This document shows positions 18,887 through 26,754 of a stretch of 64,000 nt of DNA, piece by piece; the first letter of the stretch is position 1; every line of letters starts with the position of its first letter. The stretch comes from Larkinella sp. C7 (GTDB taxonomy: Bacteria > Bacteroidota > Bacteroidia > Cytophagales > Spirosomataceae), in contig NZ_VBSL01000002.1 in assembly GCF_006149005.1 (NCBI RefSeq), forward strand, positions 609,466-673,465, in the 5' to 3' direction. The translations under genes and the position numbers were made by a program. Below the pieces are notes generated by a model. That model saw only the letters and a list, made by a program, of their open reading frames with translations. It did not search any database and was not told the DNA's origin.

Positions 18887-20494
18887 ATGCTTCCCTCCTC
18901 TCCATTACGCGGGTTGCTGTCCGGCACCTTGCTCACGCTTTCGGTGCTGGCTCACGCCCAACATACCGCCCAGGGTTTTGTTTTTGAAGACCGCAACCAG
19001 AACGGCAAAAAAGACCGCAACGAAGTGGGGCTGGCGCAGGTGCCGGTTTCCAACGGCCGCGAAGTGGTGCTGACGGATGCCAACGGCCGGTATCAACTGC
19101 CGGTCGGGCTGGATCATATTCTTTTTGTGGTCAAGCCGACAGGTTACAAACTGCCCGTCAACGCGCAGAATTTGCCCCAGTTCTTTTACCGGCACAAACC
19201 CAACGGCTCTCCCCAACTGAAATTTCCGGGCGTTGCCCCCACGGGTCCCTTGCCCAAATCGGTCGATTTTGCGCTCACCAAACAGGACGAACCGGATCAA
19301 TACCAGATTCTGGTTTTCGGCGATCCACAGGCTTACACCACGGAGCAGATTGCGTATTTCGACCGGGGAGTGGTTTCTGAACTTCAGGGCAAAACCGGCA
19401 ATTTCCGGTTCGGAATCAGCCTGGGCGACCTGGTGGGCGACAATCCGGCCTTGTTCGGTGCCTACAATAATGTCATTCGCAAACTCGATCTGCCCTGGTT
19501 TCAGGTAATGGGGAATCATGATATGAACTACGATGTGAAAGCGGATAGTTTGTCGGACGAAAGTTTCGAAGCCATGTACGGCCCCAACACCTACGCATTC
19601 ACGCAGGGAAAAGTCCATTTCATTGTTCTGGATGACATTCTCTACCCCGATCCACGCGATCAGAATGGCTATCAGGGTGGTTTGCGCCCCGACCAACTGT
19701 CGTTCGTCGAAAACGACCTGAAACACGTACCGAAGGATCATCTGGTGGTTTTGTGCCATCACATCCCGCTGTTCAGCGAAGGCGCGGGGGAATCGTTTCG
19801 GATAGCCGACCGCCAGCGGTTGTTCAATACACTCAAAGACTTTCCGCACACGCTGTCGCTCTCGGCCCACACACACATTCAGCAGCACTTTTTTTACGGC
19901 AAAGAAGCCGGGTTGGACCGGGCCAATCCACACCACGAATACAATGTCGGCACGACGTCGGGCGACTGGTATTCCGGCGAAAACAACGCGCTGGGCGTAC
20001 CGGTTTCAACCATGCGCGACGGAACCCCCAAAGGTTATCTATTCCTGACCTTCAACGGCAATCAGTATTCGTTCGACTACCGGATTGCCAACCAGCCCGA
20101 AACCTACAAGATTGGTTTGTATGCACCGAAAGCGATTGCCAAGGGTCAGGTGGGCCGTAACGACCTGTATGCCAACTTCTTCCAGGGCAGCAAGCGCGAT
20201 TCGCTGGAATACCGCATCGGACAGGGAGCCTGGAAACCGATGACCCGGGTTGAGGAAGCTGACCCCGGATTGCTCGGCGTTCGGTATCGGTATGATTCTG
20301 CCGAACAGCCATTGGGCGGAACAAAACCTTCTGCCCCCATTCTGTCGACGCATTTGTGGAAGGCCAGACTGGGCGGTGACCTGCCCGCTGGCGATCACAC
20401 GGTTGAAGTTCGTGCCAAAGATGCGTATGGTCGAACCTTTACCGGCAATACGGTTTTCAAGGTGGTTGCAGCCCCGGTGGTTTCCGAAAAATAG
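18887..20494 (+). CDS. Exported calcineurin-like metallophosphoesterase
   Basis: A 535-residue protein with a signal peptide cut near AHAQ. Three parts follow: an N-terminal SdrD/carboxypeptidase-like beta domain containing FVFEDRNQNGKKDRNEVGL (MetallophosN type, about 30-110), the catalytic domain with metal motifs FGDPQ, GDLVGD, GNHD, CHHIP and SAHTH (about 140-340), and a C-terminal beta domain (MetallophosC type, about 380-535). The complete set of metal ligands suggests an active phosphatase or phosphodiesterase in the periplasm. It follows the glycosyltransferase closely and may be co-transcribed. Confidence 0.93.
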   Translation: MLPSSPLRGLLSGTLLTLSVLAHAQHTAQGFVFEDRNQNGKKDRNEVGLAQVPVSNGREVVLTDANGRYQLPVGLDHILFVVKPTGYKLPVNAQNLPQFFYRHKPNGSPQLKFPGVAPTGPLPKSVDFALTKQDEPDQYQILVFGDPQAYTTEQIAYFDRGVVSELQGKTGNFRFGISLGDLVGDNPALFGAYNNVIRKLDLPWFQVMGNHDMNYDVKADSLSDESFEAMYGPNTYAFTQGKVHFIVLDDILYPDPRDQNGYQGGLRPDQLSFVENDLKHVPKDHLVVLCHHIPLFSEGAGESFRIADRQRLFNTLKDFPHTLSLSAHTHIQQHFFYGKEAGLDRANPHHEYNVGTTSGDWYSGENNALGVPVSTMRDGTPKGYLFLTFNGNQYSFDYRIANQPETYKIGLYAPKAIAKGQVGRNDLYANFFQGSKRDSLEYRIGQGAWKPMTRVEEADPGLLGVRYRYDSAEQPLGGTKPSAPILSTHLWKARLGGDLPAGDHTVEVRAKDAYGRTFTGNTVFKVVAAPVVSEK

Positions 20495-20536
20495 CGCTAA
20501 AACCGCCGGGTTTTCAAACAAAAACCGCCCGAAACC

Positions 20537-20603
20537 TTAACACAAACTTAACATTGGGCTTTTGTTTCCGGCTATTTTTTTGTATTTGTTTGTAGATTTT
20601 TTT
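20537..20603 (+). promoter_or_regulatory. Promoter region shared by the two histone-like genes (copy 1)
   Basis: TTAACACAAACTTAACA begins at 20537, TTTTGTTT at 20560, TATTTGTTTG at 20583 and GTTTGTAG at 20588. The same four blocks occur upstream of the second histone-like gene with identical spacing (offsets 0, 23, 46 and 51). TTTG, an 18-nt spacer and a TA-TTTG-like box resemble the Bacteroidota promoter. Confidence 0.65.
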
Positions 20604-20636
20604 ATTCCCAGGAATACCATCAAACCAACACACTGT

Positions 20637-20855
20637 ATGAAGGCCCAAAAGAAGGCACTGGCTACCGATATTTCAACTTCTGTCGAATCAAAACTGGCCG
20701 AAATTGGTGAACAATCGAAGAAGGTCAAAAAGATGATTCAGCAATCGGCGAAGAAGCTGGCCGCCAAACTGATCAAAGTGACGAAAAAAGAAGAAAAGAA
20801 GAAGCTCAAGGCCCAGAAAACGAAAAAAGCAAAAACCGCTGCCGCCATTCAATAA
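20637..20855 (+). CDS. Small lysine-rich histone H1-like protein
   Basis: The protein has 72 residues, about a third of them Lys, starting MKAQKKALATDISTSVESKLAEIGEQ. The N-terminal half predicts as an amphipathic helix and the rest is a basic tail (KKEEKKKLKAQKTKKAKTAAAIQ). The composition suggests binding to DNA or RNA, as in bacterial H1-like proteins; this is not proven. The ATG at 20637 was chosen over a longer frame because the second copy at 33539 begins at the matching position (MKTKKKSLATEIASSIETKL). Followed by a strong terminator. Confidence 0.8.
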   Translation: MKAQKKALATDISTSVESKLAEIGEQSKKVKKMIQQSAKKLAAKLIKVTKKEEKKKLKAQKTKKAKTAAAIQ

Positions 20856-20859
20856 CTAA

Positions 20860-20897
20860 AAACAGTCCGGAAGCACCCTCTTCCGGACTGTTTTTTT
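20860..20897 (+). terminator. Rho-independent terminator
   Basis: A 12-bp perfect stem (20862-20873 with 20880-20891, ACAGTCCGGAAG) with a 6-nt loop and seven T, directly after the small histone-like gene. Confidence 0.95.
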
Positions 20898-20987
20898 GGT
20901 TAAAAACTTCGCACACCGTTCACATTTCCTTTACGCTGGGGTCATTTTCGGGTTGCATCTTTACACAACCATTCCGAACCCCATTGC

Positions 20988-21482
20988 GTGACTCAATCCC
21001 TGCGTGAACTGCTGCTCCGACGACTCAACCAGGCATTTTGGCTGATCCTGCTCATGAGTCTGGCCGGATGGGGAGCCTGGCGTTTCTCCCGATTGGCCAC
21101 TCCGGCGAATGAACCCATGCAAACCAACCGAATCGACCGGGAGTTCAAACAACTTCACCTGCAAGCTATTACCTCGCTCGACTCTTCGGTAAACGGGCTC
21201 AGGCTGGCGGTAATGAGCGGGGAATCGGAACCCGTGCTGCTGGCGCTGACCGAACAACTCCGGCAACAGGCCCAGGAAGTTGCCCTCCTGTCGTCGTCCC
21301 GTGAAACCGCATTAGTCCCCCCTTCGTCGGTTATCCAGCCTCTGCTGCTGGATCAGTGTCAGAAATTCCGTCAGCTACTGCACCGAAAAGCACCGGTTCG
21401 TTTGCTTTCTCAACACCTCGCCGAATTTCAGTCGCAAGTCCGGCATCTTCAATACCGGGTTGCGGGAGATTATCACCCCTAG
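20988..21482 (+). CDS. Membrane-anchored protein of unknown function
   Basis: This 164-residue frame starts at a GTG. One membrane segment (FWLILLMSLAGWGAWRF, about residues 17-33) is followed by a helical, Leu/Gln-rich domain of about 125 residues likely in the periplasm. The layout looks like the first half of a sensor (anchor plus helical sensing domain) without a second membrane helix or output domain. No family was recognised. The GTG start precedes the membrane helix; a later ATG would cut it. Confidence 0.6.
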   Translation: MTQSLRELLLRRLNQAFWLILLMSLAGWGAWRFSRLATPANEPMQTNRIDREFKQLHLQAITSLDSSVNGLRLAVMSGESEPVLLALTEQLRQQAQEVALLSSSRETALVPPSSVIQPLLLDQCQKFRQLLHRKAPVRLLSQHLAEFQSQVRHLQYRVAGDYHP

Positions 21483-21610
21483 AAGCGGTTGCCTTTGTGT
21501 TAATTCGACAGATCTTCATTTCTTCCAGTCATCATCTTTCCTTAAAACTGGGGTAAAATGCGATTGGCTTCTTTGCAGGATCAATTTTACGTCACAATAG
21601 CTTCTTATCC

Positions 21611-23056
21611 ATGAGAATTTCTCCCCTTCTGTTCGCAACTGGTTTGGTTGTAACAAGCTGTACCCTGCAAGACCATCAAACCCCCGACACGTCGGCGGTT
21701 CAACTGAAAAGCCGGTCCGTTAACCCTTCGCTTGTCAAAACACTTCCCGGTTTTGAAAGCCTGTCGGTGTTCCCGCTCATCAGCAGCGATGACAAACTGG
21801 ACGAATCGCCCGATTTTGTTTTCGGTGCCCAGCCCGACGGAGCCGGTTTGTTGAAAAACCCCAATGGCGAAGGTTTCATCCTGATCAACAATCACGAAAT
21901 CCACCAGTCGGTTTCGCGGGTGTATCTCGACAAAACCTTCAAACCCGTCAAAGGCGAATACATCGTCGATTATGAAGGAGGCCAGTGGCGCTTGTGTTCG
22001 GCCACGTTGACCACGCCGGAAGAACACGGTTTTGGCCCGGTATTTCTGACCGCCGGGGAGAGCGGGGCCGAGTCGATGGTCCACGCCATTGACCCGCTGG
22101 GCTCGCCCGACAAAAAGAATAAAAACCGGGTGTTGCCCGCGTTGGGAAAAGCCAGTATGGAAAATGCCGTACCGCTGCCCAAGGATGCCTTTCCGGGAAA
22201 AACCGTTATCATCATTGGCGAAGACGATTCAAATGGCCAGGTGCTGGCCTATGTTTCCAATTCCGTGGGCGATTTGCAAAACGGCAAGCTCTATTTTCTG
22301 CGTCGGTTAGATCAGAATCCGGTTGAAACGGACATGGTGCCGGGTACCGTTTATGACATTGAATTTGTGGAAGTTGATAACGTGGCGGCCTCGACTGGGG
22401 CGCAGATCGCGGCCCAGTCGGTGGAGAAAAAAGCCGTTCAATTTGCCCGGGTTGAAGACGTCGACTACCGCAAAGGGGGCGGTGGCGAGCGGGGTCGCGA
22501 GTTTTATTTCACGGCAACGGGGGTCAGCCAGGCCGATAAGAAAACGCCGGTAACGGGCAAAACCATGTGGGGTCGGGTCTACAAAGTAAACCTGAACGAA
22601 AATGATCCGCTGAAAGGCACCCTTCATGTCATTGCCGACGGCAGCGTCGATCCGGGCAACAACATCGTGAACCCGGATAACCTGTGCGTTACAGAAAACT
22701 ACGTGTACATTCAGGAAGATGGTGATTCGTATTACGCCGACAACAAGCACGATGGGCGGGTGTGGCAATACTCGATGGCCACGAAGGAACTGAAAGCCGT
22801 TCTGGAAATGAATCACCGCCGGTCGGACCCGACGTTCAACAGCAAATACAACTCCGCGAACAACCAGCAGCTTAGCTCCTGGGAATACGGCGCGATGTAT
22901 GACGTTTCGAAGTTAACCGGCGTTCCCAACACCTTCCTGCTCAACCTGCATCCGCACACCTGGCAAAGCAACAGCTACGCCAATCCGGACGGTAGCGGTC
23001 TGAGTACCAACAAAGAAGGCGGTCAGGTCGTGATTCTGCAAGGTTTACAGAAATAA
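21611..23056 (+). CDS. PhoX/DUF839-like lipoprotein
   Basis: A 481-residue lipoprotein (signal MRISPLLFATGLVVTSC, lipobox VVTSC). The rest resembles the PhoX/DUF839 beta-propeller: GEGFILINNHEIH, EHGFGPVFLTAGESG, GKMWGRVYK-like segments (GKTMWGRVYKVNLN), DPGNNIVNPDNLCVTENYVYIQEDG. The last block, with N-P-D-N and E-D, is the metal-site region in PhoX-type phosphatases. Phosphatase activity is plausible, but the full iron/calcium ligand set cannot be confirmed by eye. It shares direction with the downstream peroxidase, but a terminator separates them. Confidence 0.8.
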   Translation: MRISPLLFATGLVVTSCTLQDHQTPDTSAVQLKSRSVNPSLVKTLPGFESLSVFPLISSDDKLDESPDFVFGAQPDGAGLLKNPNGEGFILINNHEIHQSVSRVYLDKTFKPVKGEYIVDYEGGQWRLCSATLTTPEEHGFGPVFLTAGESGAESMVHAIDPLGSPDKKNKNRVLPALGKASMENAVPLPKDAFPGKTVIIIGEDDSNGQVLAYVSNSVGDLQNGKLYFLRRLDQNPVETDMVPGTVYDIEFVEVDNVAASTGAQIAAQSVEKKAVQFARVEDVDYRKGGGGERGREFYFTATGVSQADKKTPVTGKTMWGRVYKVNLNENDPLKGTLHVIADGSVDPGNNIVNPDNLCVTENYVYIQEDGDSYYADNKHDGRVWQYSMATKELKAVLEMNHRRSDPTFNSKYNSANNQQLSSWEYGAMYDVSKLTGVPNTFLLNLHPHTWQSNSYANPDGSGLSTNKEGGQVVILQGLQK

Positions 23057-23068
23057 GGATTCATTCAT

Positions 23069-23110
23069 CAGCAACCCGCCTGCCATCCGACAGGCGGGTT
23101 GCTGTTTTTT
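23069..23110 (+). terminator. Rho-independent terminator
   Basis: A 13-bp perfect stem (AGCAACCCGCCTG at 23070-23082 with 23091-23103), an 8-nt loop and a T-run to 23110, between the PhoX-like gene and the peroxidase gene. Confidence 0.96.
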
Positions 23111-23130
23111 CAATTTCTCCTTTTCCGGGT

Positions 23131-24960
23131 ATGAAAAAAACAGTCGGTTTATTTGCCGGAGCGGTCGTGGTCAGTCTTCTTCTATTCGGCTGGATTGAAA
23201 AATCGTCACGGCCCGTCCGGTTGCCTACAGACCAGGTTCGTCAGCACTTTACCCAGGATCTGGATACCCTGGAACGGCTTATCGCAGGTCGGCTCCTGCC
23301 GCTGGCGGAAGCGTCGGCTCCGGTCGATAGCCTCCGGCTGGCCTTCATCAATTGCCGTCAGCGGTTTAAAAAGCTGGAGCATTTTACGGAATATTACCTG
23401 CCCGGAACCAGCCGGTTGATCAACGGAACACCCCTGGATGAAGTGGAGGTGGAAGAAACCAAAGCCTTCGAACCGGCCGGTTTTCAGGTGATTGAAGAAT
23501 TACTGTTTGCGGAAGATACCATCGCCGAAAAGCCGGAGCTGGTTCGGCAAATTCGGAATCTGCGGAATCAGCTGGCCCGCATCCGAACGGTCTGGACCGC
23601 CACCGAACTTACCGACGCCCACGTTTTCGATGCGCTTCGGTTACAAATTTTTCGGATCATGACGCTGGGCATTGCCGGTTTCGACACGCCCCTCTGCCGA
23701 ACCGCCATGCCCGAAGCGGCCGCTTCGCTGACCAGTTTGCGGTCGTATCTGGCGTTTTATCCCGCTACCGACTCCTCCGATGTACTGAAAAACCGCCTTC
23801 TGGCAGCAGCCACTTACCTGGTCACGCATCCTGATTTTGATGCCTTCGATCGGGCGCATTTCATCCTGACGTTTGCCAATCCGATTTCCCGGGAGCTGCT
23901 CGCTTATCAGAAAAAGATTGGTGTTCAACCGTTTACGGAAGTTCGGGCCTTACGGGCCAATGCCGCCACTTTATTTGAACCGGGAGCGTTCAACGCCGAT
24001 TTCTGGGCACCTCATGCCGACATGCGCACCAACCAAGCCAAGGTGCTGCTGGGCGAAAAACTGTTTTCTGACCCGATTTTGTCGGCTACCCACACCCGCT
24101 CCTGCGCCAGTTGTCACCAGCCCGACAAGGCTTTTACCGACGGTTTACCAAAAAACACCACGCTGGCCGGTTCGGGGCTGGTGCTGCGGAATACGCCGAC
24201 GATTATCAATGCGGCTTTGCAAAACAGCCAGTTTTATGACATGCGTTCCCAAACCCTTGAAAACCAGTCGCTCGACGTGGTTCACAATGTAAACGAAATG
24301 CACGGTTCGCTCGATTCTGCCGCCCGGAAATTGCAGGTCAGTTCCGATTACGTGAAGCGGTTTCGGCAGGCTTTTCCCCAATCCGATGGGCGAATCAGCC
24401 CGGTGCAGATCCAGAACGCCCTGTCGGCGTATGAACGCTCGCTGGTACGGCTGAATGCCCGCTTTGATCGCTACATGCGGGGCGAAAAGGCCGCGATGAG
24501 CCAGGAAGAAATTAACGGATTCAATCTGTTTATGAGCAAAGCCAAATGCGGTATCTGCCATTTCATGCCGCTTTTCAACGGAACGATCCCGCCCGGTTTT
24601 ACAAAAACTGAATCCGAAGTGATCGGTGTGCCGATTTACCCCAAATCCCGGCAGATTGATCCCGATTTAGGCCGTTATGCCCTGACCAAACTGCCTTCGC
24701 TACGATACGCCTTCAAAACCCCCACCGTTCGTAACAGTACGGCCACGATGCCGTATATGCACAATGGGGCGTTCCAAAACCTGGACGAAGTGATTGATTT
24801 TTATGACGGAGGAGGTGGCTATGGACTCGGCATCGACCTCGAAAACCAAACCCTGCCTACCGACCGGCTTGACCTGAGTAAACCCGAAAAAAAGGCGTTG
24901 CTGGCTTTCCTGAAAACGCTGACGGACTTACCCACTCCCCTGAAACAGAAGGGGCTTTAG
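23131..24960 (+). CDS. Di-haem cytochrome c peroxidase/MauG-type protein with N-terminal helical domain
   Basis: A 609-residue exported protein. Residues about 30-280 form an all-helical, imelysin/EfeO-like region (RLLPLAEASAPVDSLRLAF...FTEYYLPGTSRLINGTPLDEVE). The C-terminal half is a CCP/MauG domain with two haem motifs, CASCH at 325-329 and CGICH at 473-477, and the MPYMHNGAF segment near the active haem. It probably uses peroxide or moves electrons in the periplasm; the helical domain may bind metal. Lipid attachment is not supported (no Cys near the signal). It starts 20 nt after a terminator. Confidence 0.9.
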   Translation: MKKTVGLFAGAVVVSLLLFGWIEKSSRPVRLPTDQVRQHFTQDLDTLERLIAGRLLPLAEASAPVDSLRLAFINCRQRFKKLEHFTEYYLPGTSRLINGTPLDEVEVEETKAFEPAGFQVIEELLFAEDTIAEKPELVRQIRNLRNQLARIRTVWTATELTDAHVFDALRLQIFRIMTLGIAGFDTPLCRTAMPEAAASLTSLRSYLAFYPATDSSDVLKNRLLAAATYLVTHPDFDAFDRAHFILTFANPISRELLAYQKKIGVQPFTEVRALRANAATLFEPGAFNADFWAPHADMRTNQAKVLLGEKLFSDPILSATHTRSCASCHQPDKAFTDGLPKNTTLAGSGLVLRNTPTIINAALQNSQFYDMRSQTLENQSLDVVHNVNEMHGSLDSAARKLQVSSDYVKRFRQAFPQSDGRISPVQIQNALSAYERSLVRLNARFDRYMRGEKAAMSQEEINGFNLFMSKAKCGICHFMPLFNGTIPPGFTKTESEVIGVPIYPKSRQIDPDLGRYALTKLPSLRYAFKTPTVRNSTATMPYMHNGAFQNLDEVIDFYDGGGGYGLGIDLENQTLPTDRLDLSKPEKKALLAFLKTLTDLPTPLKQKGL

Positions 24961-24966
24961 AGCGCG

Positions 24967-24996
24967 TTGTATCTTTCACAAATTAGCCTAAATTTG
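24967..24996 (+). promoter_or_regulatory. Bacteroidota-type promoter for the DUF1801 gene
   Basis: TTG at 24967-24969, a 19-nt spacer and TAAATTTG at 24989-24996 match the phylum consensus TTG-N19-TAnnTTTG. The start codon lies 18 nt further on. Confidence 0.8.
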
Positions 24997-25014
24997 GTGG
25001 ATTGAACACTGCTC

Positions 25015-25803
25015 ATGAACAAGCCTACCACGATCGATCACTACATCGCCGACTTTCCTGCCGAAACGCGGGAACTCCTTGAGCAGGTTCGGGAAACCAT
25101 CCGGAAAGCCGCACCCGAGGCCGAAGAGACCATCAACTATGGCATGCCGACGTTCGTGTTGGAAGGGAATCTGGTTCATTTTGCGGGCTACAAAAACCAC
25201 ATCGGCTTTTATCCGACTCCATCCGGCATTGAAGCCTTTCAGGAACGCCTGTCGGTGTATAAAAGCGCGAAAGGTTCGGTTCAGTTTCCGATTGATCAAC
25301 CCCTGCCGCTGGATCTGATTGCCGATATTGTCAAGTTCAGAGTGTTCGAAAACCGGCAGCTCGCCGAAGCAAAACCGAAAAAGAGACCAGTTGCCCGAAC
25401 GCCGAAGCTTTCCGATACGGAACAGGTTACGGAGCATATTCAAAAACTCGATCCGAAACTGGGTCCGCTTGTCGAGTCCATCCGGCAGCTCATTTTGAGC
25501 ACCGACCCCGACATTGGCGAACGGATCAAGTGGAATAACCCGAGTTTTTATTACACGGGCGACATGAAACCGTTCGATCCGAAGGAATACAAACGGGAAC
25601 TGGCGGTTTTTAACCTTCACAAAGGGAAAATCATGCTGGTTTTTCCCAGCGGGGCCAAAATCGCAGACACCTCCGGATTACTCGAAGGAACGTATGAAGA
25701 CGGCAGACGAATTGCTATTTTTACCACCCAGGAAGATATTGACGCAAAAGCAACCCCATTGCAGGCTGTGATCAAAGAATGGCTGAGTCTGGTGGAAAAA
25801 TGA
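25015..25803 (+). CDS. Tandem DUF1801 (YdhG-like) protein
   Basis: This 262-residue cytoplasmic protein has two copies of the DUF1801/YdhG fold: residues 1-110 (IDHYIADFPAETRELLEQVRETIRKAAPEAEETINYGMPTF... in family order) and about 135-262 (KLGPLVESIRQLILSTDPDIGERIKWNNPSFYY). Single-domain relatives are about 120-140 residues and are described as iron-chaperone-like; the role here is unproven. A basic linker (AKPKKRPVARTPK) joins the copies. Confidence 0.85.
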   Translation: MNKPTTIDHYIADFPAETRELLEQVRETIRKAAPEAEETINYGMPTFVLEGNLVHFAGYKNHIGFYPTPSGIEAFQERLSVYKSAKGSVQFPIDQPLPLDLIADIVKFRVFENRQLAEAKPKKRPVARTPKLSDTEQVTEHIQKLDPKLGPLVESIRQLILSTDPDIGERIKWNNPSFYYTGDMKPFDPKEYKRELAVFNLHKGKIMLVFPSGAKIADTSGLLEGTYEDGRRIAIFTTQEDIDAKATPLQAVIKEWLSLVEK

Positions 25804-25813
25804 ACAAAGGGTT

Positions 25814-26488
25814 CTACTTCAACGCAAACCGATAAACCCGGTCGTAGGGATGGTTCGGGTCCAAAACCGTTTTTTCGACGAATCGAAACCCATTCGAATC
25901 CAATAATTGCAGCAAGGCTTCTTCCGTGAACAACGGTCGACGGCATCCCTGGTGCTTCTGGCCTTTTCGACGGGCGATCACCTCCCCAATAAACAGATAA
26001 CCGTCTTTTTTCAAATTACCCCGAATGCTGGTCAGCATTTCATTGGAATGGGTAAACTCATGGAGGCTGTTTTCGATGATGATTTTGTCGAAAAATCGGC
26101 TAGGCAACCCGGTTGCCTGCTCACTCCCCCGAACCGGAATAAAAAACGCCGAACAGGCTTGTCCCCTGATCTGGTACAACTGCCGGATGGTTAACGAAAG
26201 CCGTTCGGGTTGAAGGCAAACCGGGTCAATGTCCTGAAGATGAATGGTTAGACTATCAGTCATCATCGAATATATGATTTCCCGAACACCCGAACCTGCG
26301 CCAACACTGGCAATCGTTTCCGTCTTCTGAAAATTGTAGACTTCCCGATAGCTTTTCAACATCCATTCGATTGCTTCTTTTTTTGCATAATGCTTGTCCA
26401 AACATTCATTAACCTCTAATTGAGCCTGCGAAAATGGGCTAATCAGGAGAAATATGGAAATGAGATAGAATTGCTTTTTTAAATCCAT
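25814..26488 (-). CDS. Methyltransferase-fold protein with a signal peptide
   Basis: A 224-residue protein; the chosen ATG gives MDLKKQFYLISIFLLISPFSQAQ, a clear signal peptide. The mature part has class I SAM-methyltransferase features: ETIASVGAGSGVREIIYS (motif I with G-x-G-x-G), LTIHLQDIDP (acidic end of strand 2), FFDKIIIENSLHEFTH and LKKDGYLFIGEVIAR (strand 5). A SAM-binding fold sent out of the cytoplasm is odd, since SAM is not expected there. A longer upstream start would add only 11 residues. It overlaps the small gene upstream by 10 nt. Confidence 0.75.
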   Translation of the reverse strand: MDLKKQFYLISIFLLISPFSQAQLEVNECLDKHYAKKEAIEWMLKSYREVYNFQKTETIASVGAGSGVREIIYSMMTDSLTIHLQDIDPVCLQPERLSLTIRQLYQIRGQACSAFFIPVRGSEQATGLPSRFFDKIIIENSLHEFTHSNEMLTSIRGNLKKDGYLFIGEVIARRKGQKHQGCRRPLFTEEALLQLLDSNGFRFVEKTVLDPNHPYDRVYRFALK

Positions 26489-26670
26489 GGGTGCGGCTTC
26501 ATCGTTATTTTCCTTTTCCAATTAGGAAATCCCTTCAATGCCCACAATCGGGCCTGCATGTGGAAAAACTTTACATAGCGTTCCTCCGGGGTATCTTTCA
26601 ACCCATCAGCCAGTTGTTTTTTATAGGGATCGTTCAGATCATCGTAAAAGACAATTCGCTTTTTTTCCAT
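26479..26670 (-). CDS. 63-residue conserved-looking protein, function unknown
   Basis: A short basic protein, MEKKRIVFYDDLNDPYKKQLADG, with TPEERYVKFFHMQARLW and a tail KRKITMKPHPWI. Small proteins of this pattern (start KRxIVFY, middle TPEER, end near RKITI) occur often in this phylum, so it is probably real. It overlaps the exported methyltransferase-like gene by 10 nt and they are likely co-translated. Confidence 0.65.
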   Translation of the reverse strand: MEKKRIVFYDDLNDPYKKQLADGLKDTPEERYVKFFHMQARLWALKGFPNWKRKITMKPHPWI

Positions 26671-26701
26671 ACCTCAAACAACGTTAATTTCCACTAAAAC
26701 A

Positions 26702-26732
26702 CAAAAAGGACACCGCTGGAGCGGCATCCTTT
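26702..26732 (-). terminator. Rho-independent terminator of the nucleoside transporter gene
   Basis: On the minus strand AAAGGATGCCGCT pairs with AGCGGTGTCCTTT through a short loop (two G-T pairs), followed by a T-run. It lies 22 nt past the transporter stop. Confidence 0.9.
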
Positions 26733-26754
26733 CGAAAATTTTAACACGGGACGC

